Assembly: GCF_000003195.3 (NCBI RefSeq)
Contig: NC_012877.2
Coordinates: 15,493,344-15,557,343 of the forward strand
Length of the DNA: 64,000 nt
Direction: 5' to 3'
From: Sorghum bicolor
Taxonomy: Eukaryota > Streptophyta > Magnoliopsida > Poales > Poaceae
The translations under genes and the position numbers were made by a program. This document shows, in pieces, positions 32,125 through 44,161 of this stretch (positions are counted from its first letter, which is position 1; the number at the start of each line of letters is the position of its first letter). The notes under the pieces were generated by a model. That model was not told the origin of the DNA. It did no database searches and saw nothing but the letters and a program-made list of their open reading frames with translations.

Positions 32125-35054
32125 ATGTCTACTACTGAATTCGACATGGAAAACATCATCGATATAACAAAGGTTGATCTCAGGGATGAGCAGAAGCAGG
32201 CGATGACAAAGGCTATGGAGGAATACAAGCAGCTATGCTTAAAATCCTTCAGCGTTAACAAGAGCGGTGAAGTGACCTAGAAGCTAGAACTGCCGATGCC
32301 TCGACAGATCACGTTTGAAGCCAATCCTGGTAAATTGTAAGATATGATTGACAATGCTATTAATTGTGCTTTGATCAATCAATCCAGTGTACTGTCCAAT
32401 ACTATTTTCAACGCCGTGGCTAGAACTTTCAAAGAAGGACAGATACCATCGTTATACATGGGCCCGGCCTATCATCAGCCAGGGTTATCATCGGTTACGG
32501 CTCCATCGGCTCCTCCGGCCATTTCGGGTACGGAAGTTACTTCTCCGCCTAGCACATTAGGGATGAGTAATGGGCAATCTACACCGATGAGAACTAATCC
32601 AGCAACATCAGATGGACGGATTCAACTCAACATAGATCTATCAGCATCGACAATGTCAGGGTCTATATTTCAGAACTATCAGGTTCCTCCCAATTGGTGG
32701 GGATATGGTATGCCTCCGGAGTTTTTTGCAAAAGGTTCAAAAACATCTCAGGTGGCTGACTTGGCAGGAAAAGCTCCTATGACATTGGCGCCTCCAGTTT
32801 CGCCGATGACTCAGATTCCCCAGTATACTACAACTACTACTGTAAGGCCTGCTATTGGAAACTTTTAGATGCCAACATTCCAGACACCTAATGCAAATGC
32901 ATCGGCAGATTTATTGCCGACATAACAGAGGTTTATGACTCAGGCAGGGTATGTCAACCCAATGATGACACCCAATTATCAGTCATCGGTAGGACCTGTG
33001 CCGATGAATGCTAACAATGGGTGGCAAGACAGTTGGTCTTCCCACAAATGAGACAACAGAATCATCAGGCTACAGGATTCCAGTAAGGATAGATGCAGGT
33101 TGGTTTTTAGAATCAAGGACCTGCTAATCAGCCAATGAACATTGCTCAACAGATTGGTGGCCAACAAGCTATGGCCAACGCTATGTTCCATGGAGATCGT
33201 GCGCCTTAGAGGCATGTGGAAGCTTATCAGCAGGTGCCGGAACCTCAGCCCCCACATCGGCAGGATGCCGATGCCTATTGGGCCGATAAGATAGCTGAAG
33301 TAATGAGAGATCAGTTTCGGATAAAGCCCAAGGTCAATACTTATTCTTATCGGACACCGTATCCTCCTGCATATGATTTGATTCCACTTCCAAATCAGTA
33401 CAAGGTGCTGGATTTTACTAAGTTCTCTGGGCAAGATGATACGTCGACAATGGAACATGTCAATCGGTTCATCATCCAGTGTGGAGAGGCTGCTAACAGA
33501 GATGAATTAAGAGTTCGTTTATTTTCATCATCTTTGTCAGGATCGACATTTACTTGGTTTATTTCACTACCTCCATATTCGGTAATTACTTGGGCCGATC
33601 TAGAGAAGCAGTTCCACAAGTATTTTTTTCTGGGGTCCATGAAAAGAAGATTACCGATTTAGTAAGGCTAAGGCAGCGCAATGATGAATCGATTGAGAGC
33701 TTTGTACAGAGGTTGCGGGATGTCAAGAATAAATGTTATAGTCTAGTTCTAGATGATCGACAACTAGCCGATTTGGCTTCTCAGGGATTGTTGCCACACA
33801 TCAAAGATAAGTATGCTTCTCAAGAGTTTGAAAGTCTGAGTCATTTGGTGCAGAGGATTTCTGATCAAGATATCAAGGTTTTTGAACCTAGGAAAGCTTG
33901 GAACAAAAAGGTGTCATTTTTCGATGAGGCAGCAAGTTCAGATTCTGATGAAGAACCAATCATCGGCTTGGTGGATTGGGTAAAGAACAAGAAGCCGATG
34001 TCCTATCCTTTTGGCCAAAAAGAACTAGAAAAGTTTGCCTTTAATATTACCAAGGCCGATAGGATATTTGATTTCTGCTTCAGGAGGGGCAGATTAAGCT
34101 ATCACCTAATCATGTGATTCCACCAGCGGAAGAGTTGAAAAAGATCAAGTATTGCAAGTGGCATAATGCAACATCACACAACACAAATGAGTGCAAAGTG
34201 TTCAGACAGCAGCTGCAATCAGCTATAGAATCTAGGAGAATTAAATTTCATAATTCCAAAACTTAGAAGCCGATGAAGAATGATCAACATCCTTTCCCCA
34301 CAAACATGCTGGATGCCAAAGGTAAGACCAAGGCCTTGACATCAGAAGCAGCTGAAAGAAACGCATCGGTTGATCCCCAGCATCATGTAACTACCGATGA
34401 TGCCAAGGGCAAAGGTTTGATTTAGGAGGGTAGCAGCTCTGGGAGACCTCCTCGATCCGGCATTGTGATCACTCATAGATGGCATCGGGAAATATGGCAG
34501 CAACATGAAGATCGGTTTCGACGTCAGCAAGAGGATCGACGCCGAGAAGAAGAAAGATGCCAACAAGAGTAGAATCGGCACAAAGATCACTGGAATTGCC
34601 CCTTCTTTATTCATTGTTGGGAGCAAAACATCAAGTTACCAACTTTCAGAGACTGCCCTGAATGCAATGGTTATAATCGGTATGATCGGCCAGATCGACG
34701 ATTCCAGAATGATGGTCGACGCTTTAATGAGCCGATCAGGGGAAGGATGTCAGTTCATGATCGGCTGGGGGATAGACTCAGCGTGCATGACAGACTTGGT
34801 GGACGTGTTGGGCATTTTCCACGGAACCTAGAGGAGCTTGAAGAAATGGCAAATGCTCGGGTTCCCAATGAGTTTATATTTTGCAGGGACGCTAATACTC
34901 ATCGGGTGGAATTAAGAGAAGTTTGCTATCAGCCAGTGCAGAGGACACAGCTTCCCGAATGGTGTCCAGAGGGATTGACAAGGACACAGAAAAGGAGGAT
35001 CCAGCGAGAACAACAAGAAGAATTGAATAGGGAAGAGAATTTTTCTAAGTCTGA
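32125..35054 (+). pseudogene. Gag of element G (ORF1)
   Basis: ATG at 32125 (MSTTEFDMEN), the same start as H. The Q/P/M-rich N-terminal half is broken by stops near 32278, 32338 and 32866. The capsid block runs from 33301 (VMRDQFRIKPKVNTYS) with one frameshift near 33640. The zinc-knuckle-like motif is near 34160, and the tail ends with VHDRLG repeats and CPEGLTRTQKRR. A stop near 35063 lies just before protease. Several of the stops are TAG where related copies have CAG. Confidence 0.83.
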
Positions 35055-35063
35055 GAATTGGTA

Positions 35064-35775
35064 GCAATCGGATCACAAGGGTAAAGGACCATCGGCAGAT
35101 GTTAACATGGTATTTATGTTGTCGATGGAGTTTCTTGCACCCTTTAGTGATGATGAAGAAGTAAATCTCCCCGGCCAGATAGCTCAGTTAGCACTTGATC
35201 CAATAACAACCATGTTTGAGAAGCCTTCCAATGATGAAAGGCGACATCTTAAAGCTTTGTTTGTCAAAGACAGGGTTGATGGGCAGCCAATGTCCAAGAT
35301 ACTCATTGATGGGGGAGCTGCTATCAACATTATGCCTTACACAGTCTATCGAAAGCTTGGTAAAGGAGATCAGGATTTGACCAAGACTGATATGATGTTG
35401 AAAGATTTTGAAGGAAATGTTTCTCCAGTTAAAGGGGCCAATATATGTGTTGAACTAACCATCGGCAGTAAGACTTTACCGATGATTTTCTTTGTCATCA
35501 GTGGAAAAGGTGCATACAATTTGCTACTGGGGAGAGATTGGTTTCATGCCAATTGTTGTATTCCTTCTACAATGCACCAATGCCTTGTTCAATGGGTAGG
35601 TGAAAAGATTGAAATTGTCACCGGAGATTCTTCATATGTTATTGCATCGGCAGAGTCAGATACTTATGAGAGGACCAGATGCATTTTAGGGGAAGTTTGG
35701 GAGAAAGATTTTCTCAAGGTTGCCGACTATGAAATTCCACCGATCCAAGCAGTCGGTTCTTATGAAGAATTTTAA
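35064..35775 (+). pseudogene. Protease of element G, end of ORF1
   Basis: ILIDGGAAINIMPYTVYRKLG is split here as ILIDGGAAINIM plus PYTVYRKLG, the DGG-type active site and its neighbour. YNLLLGRDWFHANC follows. This frame is open from the upstream stop to TAA at 35773-35775. ATG at 35775-35777 begins ORF2 (TAATG). Element E is inserted 40 bases further on. Confidence 0.85.
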
Positions 35776-35816
35776 TGGATAGATTCGCCGATGATGGAAA
35801 GTTAGGACAGGGGTTT

Positions 35817-37013
35817 TGATGCGGCCGTTGTCCCGATCTTCACGACGTAGGATGAACACCGATAACTAGCTGAAGAATAGCCCGATAACTTGCTGCAAGC
35901 AGCGATAACTAGTGCAACCTGGCAAATAAAACTCGAAGCCAACCACCGTCTTTAACCGGCAACCTGAATCGAGGATTCGCCCAACCACACTCTCAAGGAA
36001 CCAACCAACACAGCCTACAATCAATCAAGGAATACCTTGAAGGGAGTAGGAGCACCAATTGGGAGCGGATGAAGCCGCCGCCTATGTAATCCCGCGAGGA
36101 AATCACAAGAGCAAAGGGGTAGAGATCACTCTCTGAATATTTGCTAGTACACAGCTAAACAAAAAGGGTTATGTATTTCAATTATCAAAAGTCTGAGATT
36201 ACAATGAGTCTTAGGGGGTATTTATACTAGCAACAGCCCTGCTAGATAGGTATGAAAATGAAATAGAGTTTGTGAGGGAAGGCAATGTGAAAGGTCCGCT
36301 CGAAATGGATTCCCAAAGTGGCTTCGCGTGACTGTTGGCCTCCAGAGCAGTTTCCAATAAACTGACCATAACTTTTTATTGGAAAGTCCAAATGATGAAC
36401 CGTTTCTTGGCTGAGAAACTAGGCTCAAAGGGCTTTCCAGCGATGTATGCAAACCAGCACGAAACATTGTAGATTAGTACAGTTTTACTTAGCAATTTGT
36501 ACCAATATTCTGTCACAACAGACTGTTGATCTTCTGAGCACTCTGTACTAATTTTGGTCTGCAGGGAATATGGTGTGTCCAAACTGATCGCCACTAGATT
36601 CATTGGAAAGTAGACTCGACAAGCTTTCCAACAAGTCCTCATGGACCTTCATAGCTTTTGTGACTAAAAAGTTATGAAGATTTCTTTGCACTGGTCCGTT
36701 TTTGACTTCCACTGGTCCGTTTTTGACTTCTTTTGGAACTTGCACTGGTCCGTTCTTCAGGTCCGATTCATCCTTCTCTTCTTCTATATACCTGAGTACA
36801 ATCAAGGTACAACACTTAGGTAGTATATAATTCTTATTAATGTTAAAATGAATCTCACAAAGTAGCGCGTGGACCTCTTGTTGTAGCTTCTTTGCACGAC
36901 TATGTGTAATCGGTCCATCGATGACTTGGGTTGGTGTCGGTGTAGGTGAAACTTGAGTGGGTGTAGCTTGACTTGGAGCTTGTGACATCTTGCTTGGTGG
37001 CATGGTCATATCA
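35817..37013 (-). repeat. 3' LTR of element E (1197 bp)
   Basis: Matches 41280-42440 and the solo LTR 14594-15790. On minus it follows the PPT TCAAGGGGAGAGGA and begins TGATATGACC. Contains short tandem CACTGGTCCGTTTTTGACTTC-like units near 36688-36755. Confidence 0.93.
36548..37009 (-). pseudogene. Pol C-terminal tail in the 3' LTR of E
   Basis: This 153-codon frame is the continuation of pol: the upstream minus-strand frame reads SRTTPFQGEDD through the PPT and enters the LTR at MTMPPSKMSQ. The DGPITHSRAKKLQQEV block resembles the C-terminal end of plant Gypsy pol proteins. A VKNGPV-type tandem peptide follows. The frame stays open in all three E-family LTRs of this window. Confidence 0.65.
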
Positions 37014-37566
37014 TCCTCTCCCCTTGAAAAGGAGTCGTCCTCGAGTATGAAGTGTCTTCACTTGTGAATGGTGAGATATCAGCAACATTGAAGGAGTTGC
37101 TCACGCCATAACTTGTAGAAAGATAAATCTTGTATGCATTGTCATTGATCTTCTCAAGAACACAAAATGGACCATATCCTCATGGCAGCAATTTTGATTT
37201 GCGCTGCTGAGGAAAGCGATCCTTGCGCAAGTGTATCCCCACCAAGTCCCTGGGTTCAAATAACACCTTCTTCCTATGTTTGTTCATACTTGCAGCCTTG
37301 CATTCCTGTAACAAAAACAATCTAACCGAAGAATTTGGAACACATATTTTGTTAGCTCTCAACAGAAAACCGTCATGTATGTGATATTTTTCCCAACCTT
37401 TTCCATCTTTGCAATGGTTATATGGTTCTGAAAATTTAGCATCATTGTTATACAGATCTTTTAGACTTTCCAGACCCAAAACTTTTACCTCAAGTTGGTT
37501 CAACAACACACTCTTTCGAGACAAAGCATCAGCAACAACATTGTCCTTACCTTTCTTATATTTCAC
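37014..37566 (-). pseudogene. Integrase remnant of element E with core deleted
   Basis: The frame runs from the end of RNase H (KKGKDNVVADALSRK) into the integrase N-terminus (SVRLFLLQE) and then jumps to the integrase C-terminus (MNKHRKKVLFEPRDLV, LRKDRFPQQRKSKLL). The HHCC and DDE core are missing, with the junction at about 37285-37300. A TGA near 37178 follows. This copy could not integrate by itself. Confidence 0.8.
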
Positions 37567-38676
37567 AATGTATGAAAATGTTTCGATGAACTCAACCCAT
37601 TTGGCATGACGATGATTCAGTTTTGCTTCCTTTCAAGTACTTCAAAGCTTCGTGATCAGAGTGAATAACAAATTCTTTTGGCCATAAGTAGTGCTGCCAT
37701 GTTTCAAGCACACGCACCAAAGCATATAATTCTTTATCATACATAGAATAATTCAGTTGAGCACCTCCTAGTTTTTCACTAAAATATGCTATGGGCTTTC
37801 CTTGTTGTATTAAAACTCCTATCCTAATTCCACTAGCATCACATTCTATTTCAAAAGTTTTAGTGAAATTAGGAAGAACAAGTACAGGTGCTTTAGTCGA
37901 ACGTTTCTTTAATTCTTGAAATGCATTTTGTTGTGATTTTCTCTATTTAAAGTCAACACCTTTCTTTGTCAATTCATTCAAAGGAGCAGTGATGGTACTG
38001 AAATCTTTCACAAATCTCCTATAAAAAACAACAAGGCCATGAAAACTTCTCACTTGACTTACATTCGTTGGAGTTGGCCAATCCTTGATGGCTTTCACCT
38101 TGGTCTCATCCACTTCTATGCCTTTTCCTGAAACAACAAAGCCAAGAAAACAACATGGTTTGTGCAAAAACTGCACTTCTCAAGATTAGCAAATATTTTC
38201 TCCTTTGTAAGCTCCTCCAAGACTTGCCGAACATGATTCACATGTTCCTCAACAGAATTGCTGTAAATTAAGATATCATCAAAGTAGACAACAACAAATT
38301 TTCCAATGAAAGCTCTCAAGACATGGTTCATTAATCTCATGAAAGTACTAGGAGCATTAGTCAAACCTAAAGGCATAACTAACCATTCATACAGCCCAAA
38401 TTTTGTTTTAAATGCAGTTTTCCATTCGTCTCCTGTTTTCATTCTTATCTGATGGTATCCACTTCTCAAATCAATTTTAGTGAATATGGTGGAACCACTT
38501 AATTCATCAACCATGTCATCTAAACATGGAATAGGATGGTGATAGCGAACAGTGATGTTATTTATAGCTCTATAATCAACACACATCCTCCAAGAACCAT
38601 CTTTCTTAGGCACTAAAATTACAGGAATAGCACAAAGACTTAAACTTTCACGAATAAAACCTTTATCAAGAAGTTC
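37567..38676 (-). pseudogene. Reverse transcriptase and RNase H of element E
   Basis: [48 protein letters not shown] and the active site [11 protein letters not shown] are clear. RNase H shows [17 protein letters not shown] and [13 protein letters not shown]. Frameshifts near 38150 and stops near 37945 and 37620 interrupt it. Confidence 0.88.
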
Positions 38677-39879
38677 TTACACTTGCCTTTGTATCTCCTT
38701 TGTTTCTTCTAGATTGGTTTGATATGGTGGTCGATTAGGTAGTGCAGCCCGTGGAATGAGATCAATTTGATGCTCAATCCCATGAATTGGAGGTAGTCCC
38801 GCCAGTGTTTCTTCTGGAAAGACATCTCCATAGTCTTGAAAAAGATAAGACACAACACTAGGGAGAGAGGTCATGTCGTTAGCTGAAATTAAAATGTCTT
38901 TGTACACAAGTACAAAGAGCACTTGATCTGGGTTATTCCTTACTTCTCTCAGTTCAGATTTTGTGGCTAGCATAACTAGATGTTCTCTCTCTCCTCTCTT
39001 TTTTTCTCTCAAATTTGGCTTGTGGCTCTCACTCACCGAATTGTGGATGGCACTCAATTTCTTCTGCTCTCCTTCCTCTCTACTCACTGGAACTATTTCA
39101 GATTTCTTTTGTAAATGTTCAACCATGATTTGTTGGGGTGTCATAGGTTTGAGAACAAACTTCTTCCCTTTTAGATTCATAGTGAACTGTTTTGTTCTCC
39201 CATAATGTTGGCTATATCGATCATATTGCCATGGCCTTCCAAGCAGCAAGTGACACACCAACATAGGTGCGACATCACACTCCACTGTCTCAACATATTC
39301 ACCAATCTTGAATGGAACTTTCACTTTATATCCAATCTTGATATCTTCCGAATCATTTAGCCACTGTACATGATATGGATGAGGGTGTCGTAGCAGCTTC
39401 AAGCCAAGTTTATCACCCATCTCACGATTAGCAAGATTATGGCAGCTCCCTCCATCAATAATCACCTTCACCTCTTTATCATGCACCTTTGCTCTAGTTT
39501 GAAATAATTTGTGTTGCTGCCCATTTTTAGCTTCATTTGCCTGAACACTCAAGATTTGAGTCATCTCAAGAGCAGCTCCTTGCTCAAACTCGCAGCCAGT
39601 AATGTCCTCATCTCCATGGGCTTCCTCCTCAATTCCCTCTTCACTAGCTGATTCAAATTCTCCATCATCATTCACAATGATCACCTGATTATTGGGGCAC
39701 TCCTTACTTATATGCCCAAGGCCTCCATACTTGAAGCTCTGAATTTCACTACTCTTAGAAGTAGAACCCACTGAAGTACTGGTTGATGCTGCTGGTTTTG
39801 AACTTGGGACAGCAGTGTTCTTTCCACTAAACGTACCCTGAAAATTAGATCGTGAGCCTCCACTTGAGCATTTCACCAT
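38677..39879 (-). pseudogene. Gag C-terminus and protease of element E
   Basis: An open frame of 400 codons. A damaged zinc knuckle reads SFKYGGLGHISKEC, where both first cysteines of C-x2-C-x4-H-x4-C are replaced (S and Y). The protease active site is IIDGGSCHNLAN, a DGG type, with HLLLGRPWQYD behind. The frame ends at a stop just before RT. Confidence 0.82.
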
Positions 39880-40340
39880 GGACGGTTCAGCAGCAAACTT
39901 TGTGTGTGATTTGCTTCATCTAGAGAAATTTCTCGTGGATGGTTCAGCAACAAATTTTGGCATGGTAAATTTTAGTTTGCCAAAACTTTCTTCATGGTTG
40001 CCTCTTCTATAACATCGGCGACCAAAACTGAGTTGGAAGCGGTTGTCATCAGCCTCATCTTCAGATTCAACATCATTTCTTCCACTATGTCTTCTTCCTT
40101 TACCATGTGCACCCCTCTGGTTCCTCCGACCTCCTCTTCTTCCATCACTATCTTCTCTATCTCCACTATGGTTGCTTGCACCACCATGAGGTGGACGATG
40201 CCTTCTGATTTTAGTCATAAGATTCTGAAGATCTTGTGTCAACCTCTCTTACTTTACTTCCATGCTTTGTCGGAGTTTATTAAATTATGCTATGGTAACA
40301 TGATCTTTGATGTCCACTCGACCCATCTTTCTGTAAGGTT
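39880..40340 (-). pseudogene. Gag N-terminal part of element E
   Basis: The frame contains MTQDLQNLMTKIRRHRP and an R/G/H-rich segment (GRRGGRRNQRGAHGKGRR), typical of a basic gag linker. Stops near 39915 and 40250 separate it from neighbours. The usual capsid domain is missing or unrecognisable, so gag is truncated. Confidence 0.55.
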
Positions 40341-41260
40341 TGCTGAATACAAATAATTTGTATTTGTGGAATATGAAACATTTGGTGGCTCTCACAACTC
40401 ACCTCTCTAACCATCGAAACTCTTATTGATTCCTCTGCTGCAGATTACAAAGAAAATAAATGTGTGGTGGCAACTAAAAGTGATGGCGAGGCGAATACAA
40501 GAACAGAGAGTACCGATTACGATTGTTTTTATGTGGAGCTTGGTGGGGAGTAATACACAAGGAATGCAATCTGAATTCTAGTTGTTGTAAGTTAAGTAAC
40601 GATCCAAACTAGAAGTTCTCTGCCTAGTGCTGATGAAAAGATTCAAAGTGTATAAATAGATCACACACACACAAAGAAATTTCAGAATTGATGCAAACAA
40701 GAAGTATGATTGGGATGCAAGTGTTGCAATCAGACCCAACCAAAGTTTTGCACTAAACAAAGATAGCAAACTGGTTGCAGAACTTGATATGAAACTTTCA
40801 GCACTTGTGCACATAAACTAACTAATCTTTCAGACTTTCTCTCTGAACCTTTCTCAACTTTTTTTTTTCACTTCCCCTTTTTTTGCACTTTCTTTTCTTT
40901 TTTTTTGACACACTTTTTTTATATAGAACTAAAAACAGGGATCAGATTATGATACTTGCATAACTAAAGACAGAAATAAAACAACAACCAGTAGCTAGAT
41001 AGGATCAAAGTTAACACAAAAGATGATATAGGCTATAGAGATTTTTTGGGGATTTTTAGATATAAAAGAGGCACAAAGAACACGCGAAGGATAAATGATC
41101 AGCAACTAAAACAAAGACTCTAATGGACTGCGACTTAACCGAACTCACTAAAATAACAGATTGAAAGAAAGGTGTAAGCAATATATTTTTCTGGCTTTTT
41201 GGTGGATAGGACGAAGCAAAAATATATATGTAGCTACGGATAAAATTCCTACCGTGGTAA
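40341..41260 (-). other. Leader region of element E, no gene recognised
   Basis: About 900 bases between PBS and gag without a supported ORF. It holds long T-runs on plus (40858-40920; A-runs on minus). Short ORFs at 40578 and 41056 look incidental. Confidence 0.5.
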
Positions 41261-41277
41261 CGAAAGCTTTGATACCA
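41261..41277 (-). promoter_or_regulatory. Primer-binding site of E (initiator tRNA-Met-like)
   Basis: On minus TGGTATCAAAGCTTTCG lies two bases inside the 5' LTR. TGGTATCA-AGC matches the tRNA-Met site with one change (A for G). Confidence 0.8.
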
Positions 41278-41279
41278 GA

Positions 41280-42440
41280 TGATGCGGCACGTTGTCCCGA
41301 TCTTCACGACGTAGGATGAACACCGATAACTAGCTGAAGAACAGCCGAATAACTTGCTGCAAGCAACGATAACTAGTGCAACCTGGCAAATAAAACTCGA
41401 AGCCAACCATCGTCTTTAACCGGCAATCTGAATCGAGGATTCGCCCAACCACACTCTCAAGGAACCAACCAACACAGCCTACAATCAATCAAGGAATACC
41501 TTGAAGGGAGTAGGAGCACCAATTGGGAGCGGATGAAGCCGCCACCTATGTAATCCCGTGAGGAAATCACAAGAGGAAAGGGGTAGAGATCACTCTCTAA
41601 ATATTTGCTAGCACACAGCTAAACAAAAAGGGTTCTGTATTTCAATTATCAAAAGTCTAAGATTACAATGAGTCTTAGTCGGTATTTATACTAGCAACAG
41701 CCCTGCAAGATAGGTATGAAAACAAAATAGAGTTTGTGAGGGAAGGCAATGTGAAAGGTCCCCTCGAAATGGATTCCCGATGTGGCTTCGCGTGACTGTT
41801 GGCCTCCAGAGTAGTTTCGAATAAACTGACCATAACTTTTTATTGGGAAGTCCAAATGATGAACCGTTTCTTGGGTGTGAAATTAGACTCAAAGGGTTTC
41901 TAGAAATATATGCCAACCAGCACGAAACATTGTAGATTGGTACAGTTTTACTTGGCAATTTGTACCAATATTCTGTCATGACAGACTGTTGATCTTCTTA
42001 GCACTCTGTACTAATTTTGGTCTGCAGGGAATATGGTGTATCCAAACAAGCTTTCCATCAAGTCCTCATGGACCTTCATAGCTTTTGTGACTAAAAAGTT
42101 ATGAAGACTTCTTTGCACTGGTCCGTTTTTGACTTCCACTGGTCCGTTTTTGACTTCTTTTGGAACTTGGACTGGTCTGTTCTTCATGTCCGATTCATCC
42201 TTCTCTTCTTCTATATACCTGAGTACAATCAAGGTACAACACTTAGGTAGTATATAATTCTTATTAATGTTAAAATGAATATCACAAAGTAGCGCGTGGA
42301 CCTCTTGTTGTAGCTTCTTTGCACGACTATGTGTAATCGGTCCATCGATGACTTGGGCTGGTGTCGGTGTAGGTGAAACTTGAGTGGGTGTAGCTTGACT
42401 TGGAGCTTGTGACATCTTGCTTGGTGGCGAGGTCATATCA
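41280..42440 (-). repeat. 5' LTR of element E (1161 bp)
   Basis: Matches the 3' LTR, but lacks 36 bases present there near 36585-36620. The deletion ends share AC, so a microhomology deletion is likely. The pol-tail frame is preserved here as 42011-42436. Confidence 0.93.
42011..42436 (-). pseudogene. Pol-tail frame in the 5' LTR of E
   Basis: Same frame as 36548-37009 (MTSPPSKMSQAPSQ ... DGPITHSRAKKL), 141 codons. In the 5' LTR it has no pol upstream, so it is a by-product of LTR duplication. Confidence 0.55.
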
Positions 42441-42445
42441 GGTTT

Positions 42446-43404
42446 ATATCGGCTGATGATCTAGTAGAAGTAGATATAGGTAATGGCGATAAGTCAAGAC
42501 CTACTTTTATTAGTGCTAAGTTAGATTCTGAGTGTAAGCAGTAATTAACTGATTTGTTAAAGAAATATAAAGATTGTTTTGCTTGGGATTATACTGAGAT
42601 GCCTGGTTTAGACCAATCAATTGTTGAACATCGGTTGCCTATTAAGTCTAGATTTCGGCCGCATCAGCAACCAGCACACCGATGCAATCTTAATATTCTC
42701 CCTGATATTAAGGCTGAAATAACCAAACTTATTGAAGCTACGTTTATTCGGCAATGTCGGTATGCCGAATGAATTTCTAATATTGTCCCTGTTTATAAAA
42801 AGAATGGAAAGTTTCATGTTTGCATTGACTTTAGAAATCTTAATAAAGCTACGCCGATGGATGGTTATCTGATGCCAGTTGCCGATCTGTTAGTTGATGC
42901 TACGGCTGGACATCGAATTATTAGCTTCATGGATGGCAATGTAGCGTATAATCAAATATTCATGACTGAAGAAGATATTCCTAAGACTACATTTAGATGT
43001 CCTGGTCATGTTGGATTGTTTGAGTGGATAGTTATGACTTTTGGCTTGAAAAATACTAGTGCCACTTATCAGAGGGCTATGAATTTTATTTTCCACAAAT
43101 TCATCAGCAAGTTGGTAGAAATCTATATTGACGACGTGGTGTTCAAGTCTGGAGATTTCATAAAACATCTAGCCGATCTGCGAAAAGTATTGGAGTGCAC
43201 AAGGAAACATGGCTCGAAGATGAATCCTAATAAATGTGTTTTCGGTGTATCGACAGGACGGTTTCTTGGTTTCATGGTGCATCAAAGGGGAATTAAAATT
43301 AGTAGGAGATCTATTGATACCATCAACAAAATAGTTGCTCCCACCAATAAAACTGAACTTCAATCATTGATTGGCAAGATTAATTTTATCAGACGATTTA
43401 TATA
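42446..43404 (+). pseudogene. Reverse transcriptase of element G, first part
   Basis: Continues ORF2 of G after element E. LLKKYKDCFAWDYTEMPGLD, VCIDFRNLNKATPMDGY, FMDGNVAYNQI, FEWIVMTFGLKNTSATYQR and YIDDVVFKS are visible. One stop at 42541 and one near 42770. It ends at GKINFIRRFI where H is inserted (43405). Confidence 0.88.
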
Positions 43405-44114
43405 TGTTGACACCGTTTTTGGACACGTACCTAGGATCGGTAGAGTGTAGATCGGCAAGAAAGAGCAATAGTGACTGGTCTGCAGGAGAGTTGCCGATAA
43501 GGGTGGTTGCCGATGAAAAGATAGCTGAATGTGGCTAAGTCCATGGGTGGTGATGTGTTTATGCCGATGGCCTGTATTAATCGTTGCCGATGGGGAATCT
43601 GCCGATGACATGGAAGGAAGACTTGGAGGTTGCCAATTGGTCCGTGGTGGTGTCCTAGCTTGTCACCGCAGAGTAGTTTTAGGTTTTCCTTAGTTATTTA
43701 AATCGTTTTGTACACAGATTCTGTTTAAATTTGGAATTCAAATTCTAGTCGTGTCTGGTTGTAGCTCTTTGAGCAGGGTATAAATGTGGACCCTAGGACC
43801 TTGTAAAAGAGATATTAATCAATCAATCAAATACACATTTTTACTTATATTCTAGCATCTACTTTTTCGACGACTTCGTCATACTTTTCCTTTTTACTAC
43901 GAGTTCTTAGGAATTTGTCGACTTAAGCTCGGCGTGTTCTGGAGTTCCGCGTGAATACCTCTTGGCCGTGACATCTGGGCGCATCGCTGTTGTCGGGACC
44001 AAAGTATTCGAGTTATCACCTTTGCCGATAGTAAGGTCAAATCGGCTGGCACGCCTTAACGTTTGAATCGGGTATTAGCCCTTTGTGTTTGTAGATCTAG
44101 CTTTTGCATCAACA
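43405..44114 (+). repeat. 5' LTR of element H (710 bp)
   Basis: TGTTGACACCG ... TTTTGCATCAACA. A TATAAAT box at 43779-43785. Eight GCCGAT or ATCGGC hexamers in 710 bp, where about 0.35 are expected by chance for both strands. Confidence 0.96.
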
Positions 44115-44121
44115 CATCTTT

Positions 44122-44140
44122 TGGCACGCCCGGTGGGACC
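44122..44140 (+). promoter_or_regulatory. Primer-binding site of element H
   Basis: TGGCACGCCCGGTGGGACC starts seven bases after the LTR and is conserved in A, G and, diverged, in F. The tRNA is not assigned. Confidence 0.6.
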
Positions 44141-44161
44141 AGATTCAAGATCAAGATCGAC

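Larger units (their letters stand above)
35817..42440 (-). mobile_element. Gypsy element E, minus strand, TSD GGTTT, integrase core deleted
   Basis: LTRs at 35817-37013 (1197 bp) and 41280-42440 (1161 bp) begin TGATGC and end CATATCA. GGTTT flanks both sides (35812-35816 and 42441-42445). The PBS matches initiator tRNA-Met. The interior encodes gag, protease, RT and RNase H, but most of integrase is gone. It sits in the start of ORF2 of element G. RT motifs place it among Gypsy elements close to chromoviruses; the exact lineage is uncertain because the integrase end is damaged. Confidence 0.93.
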
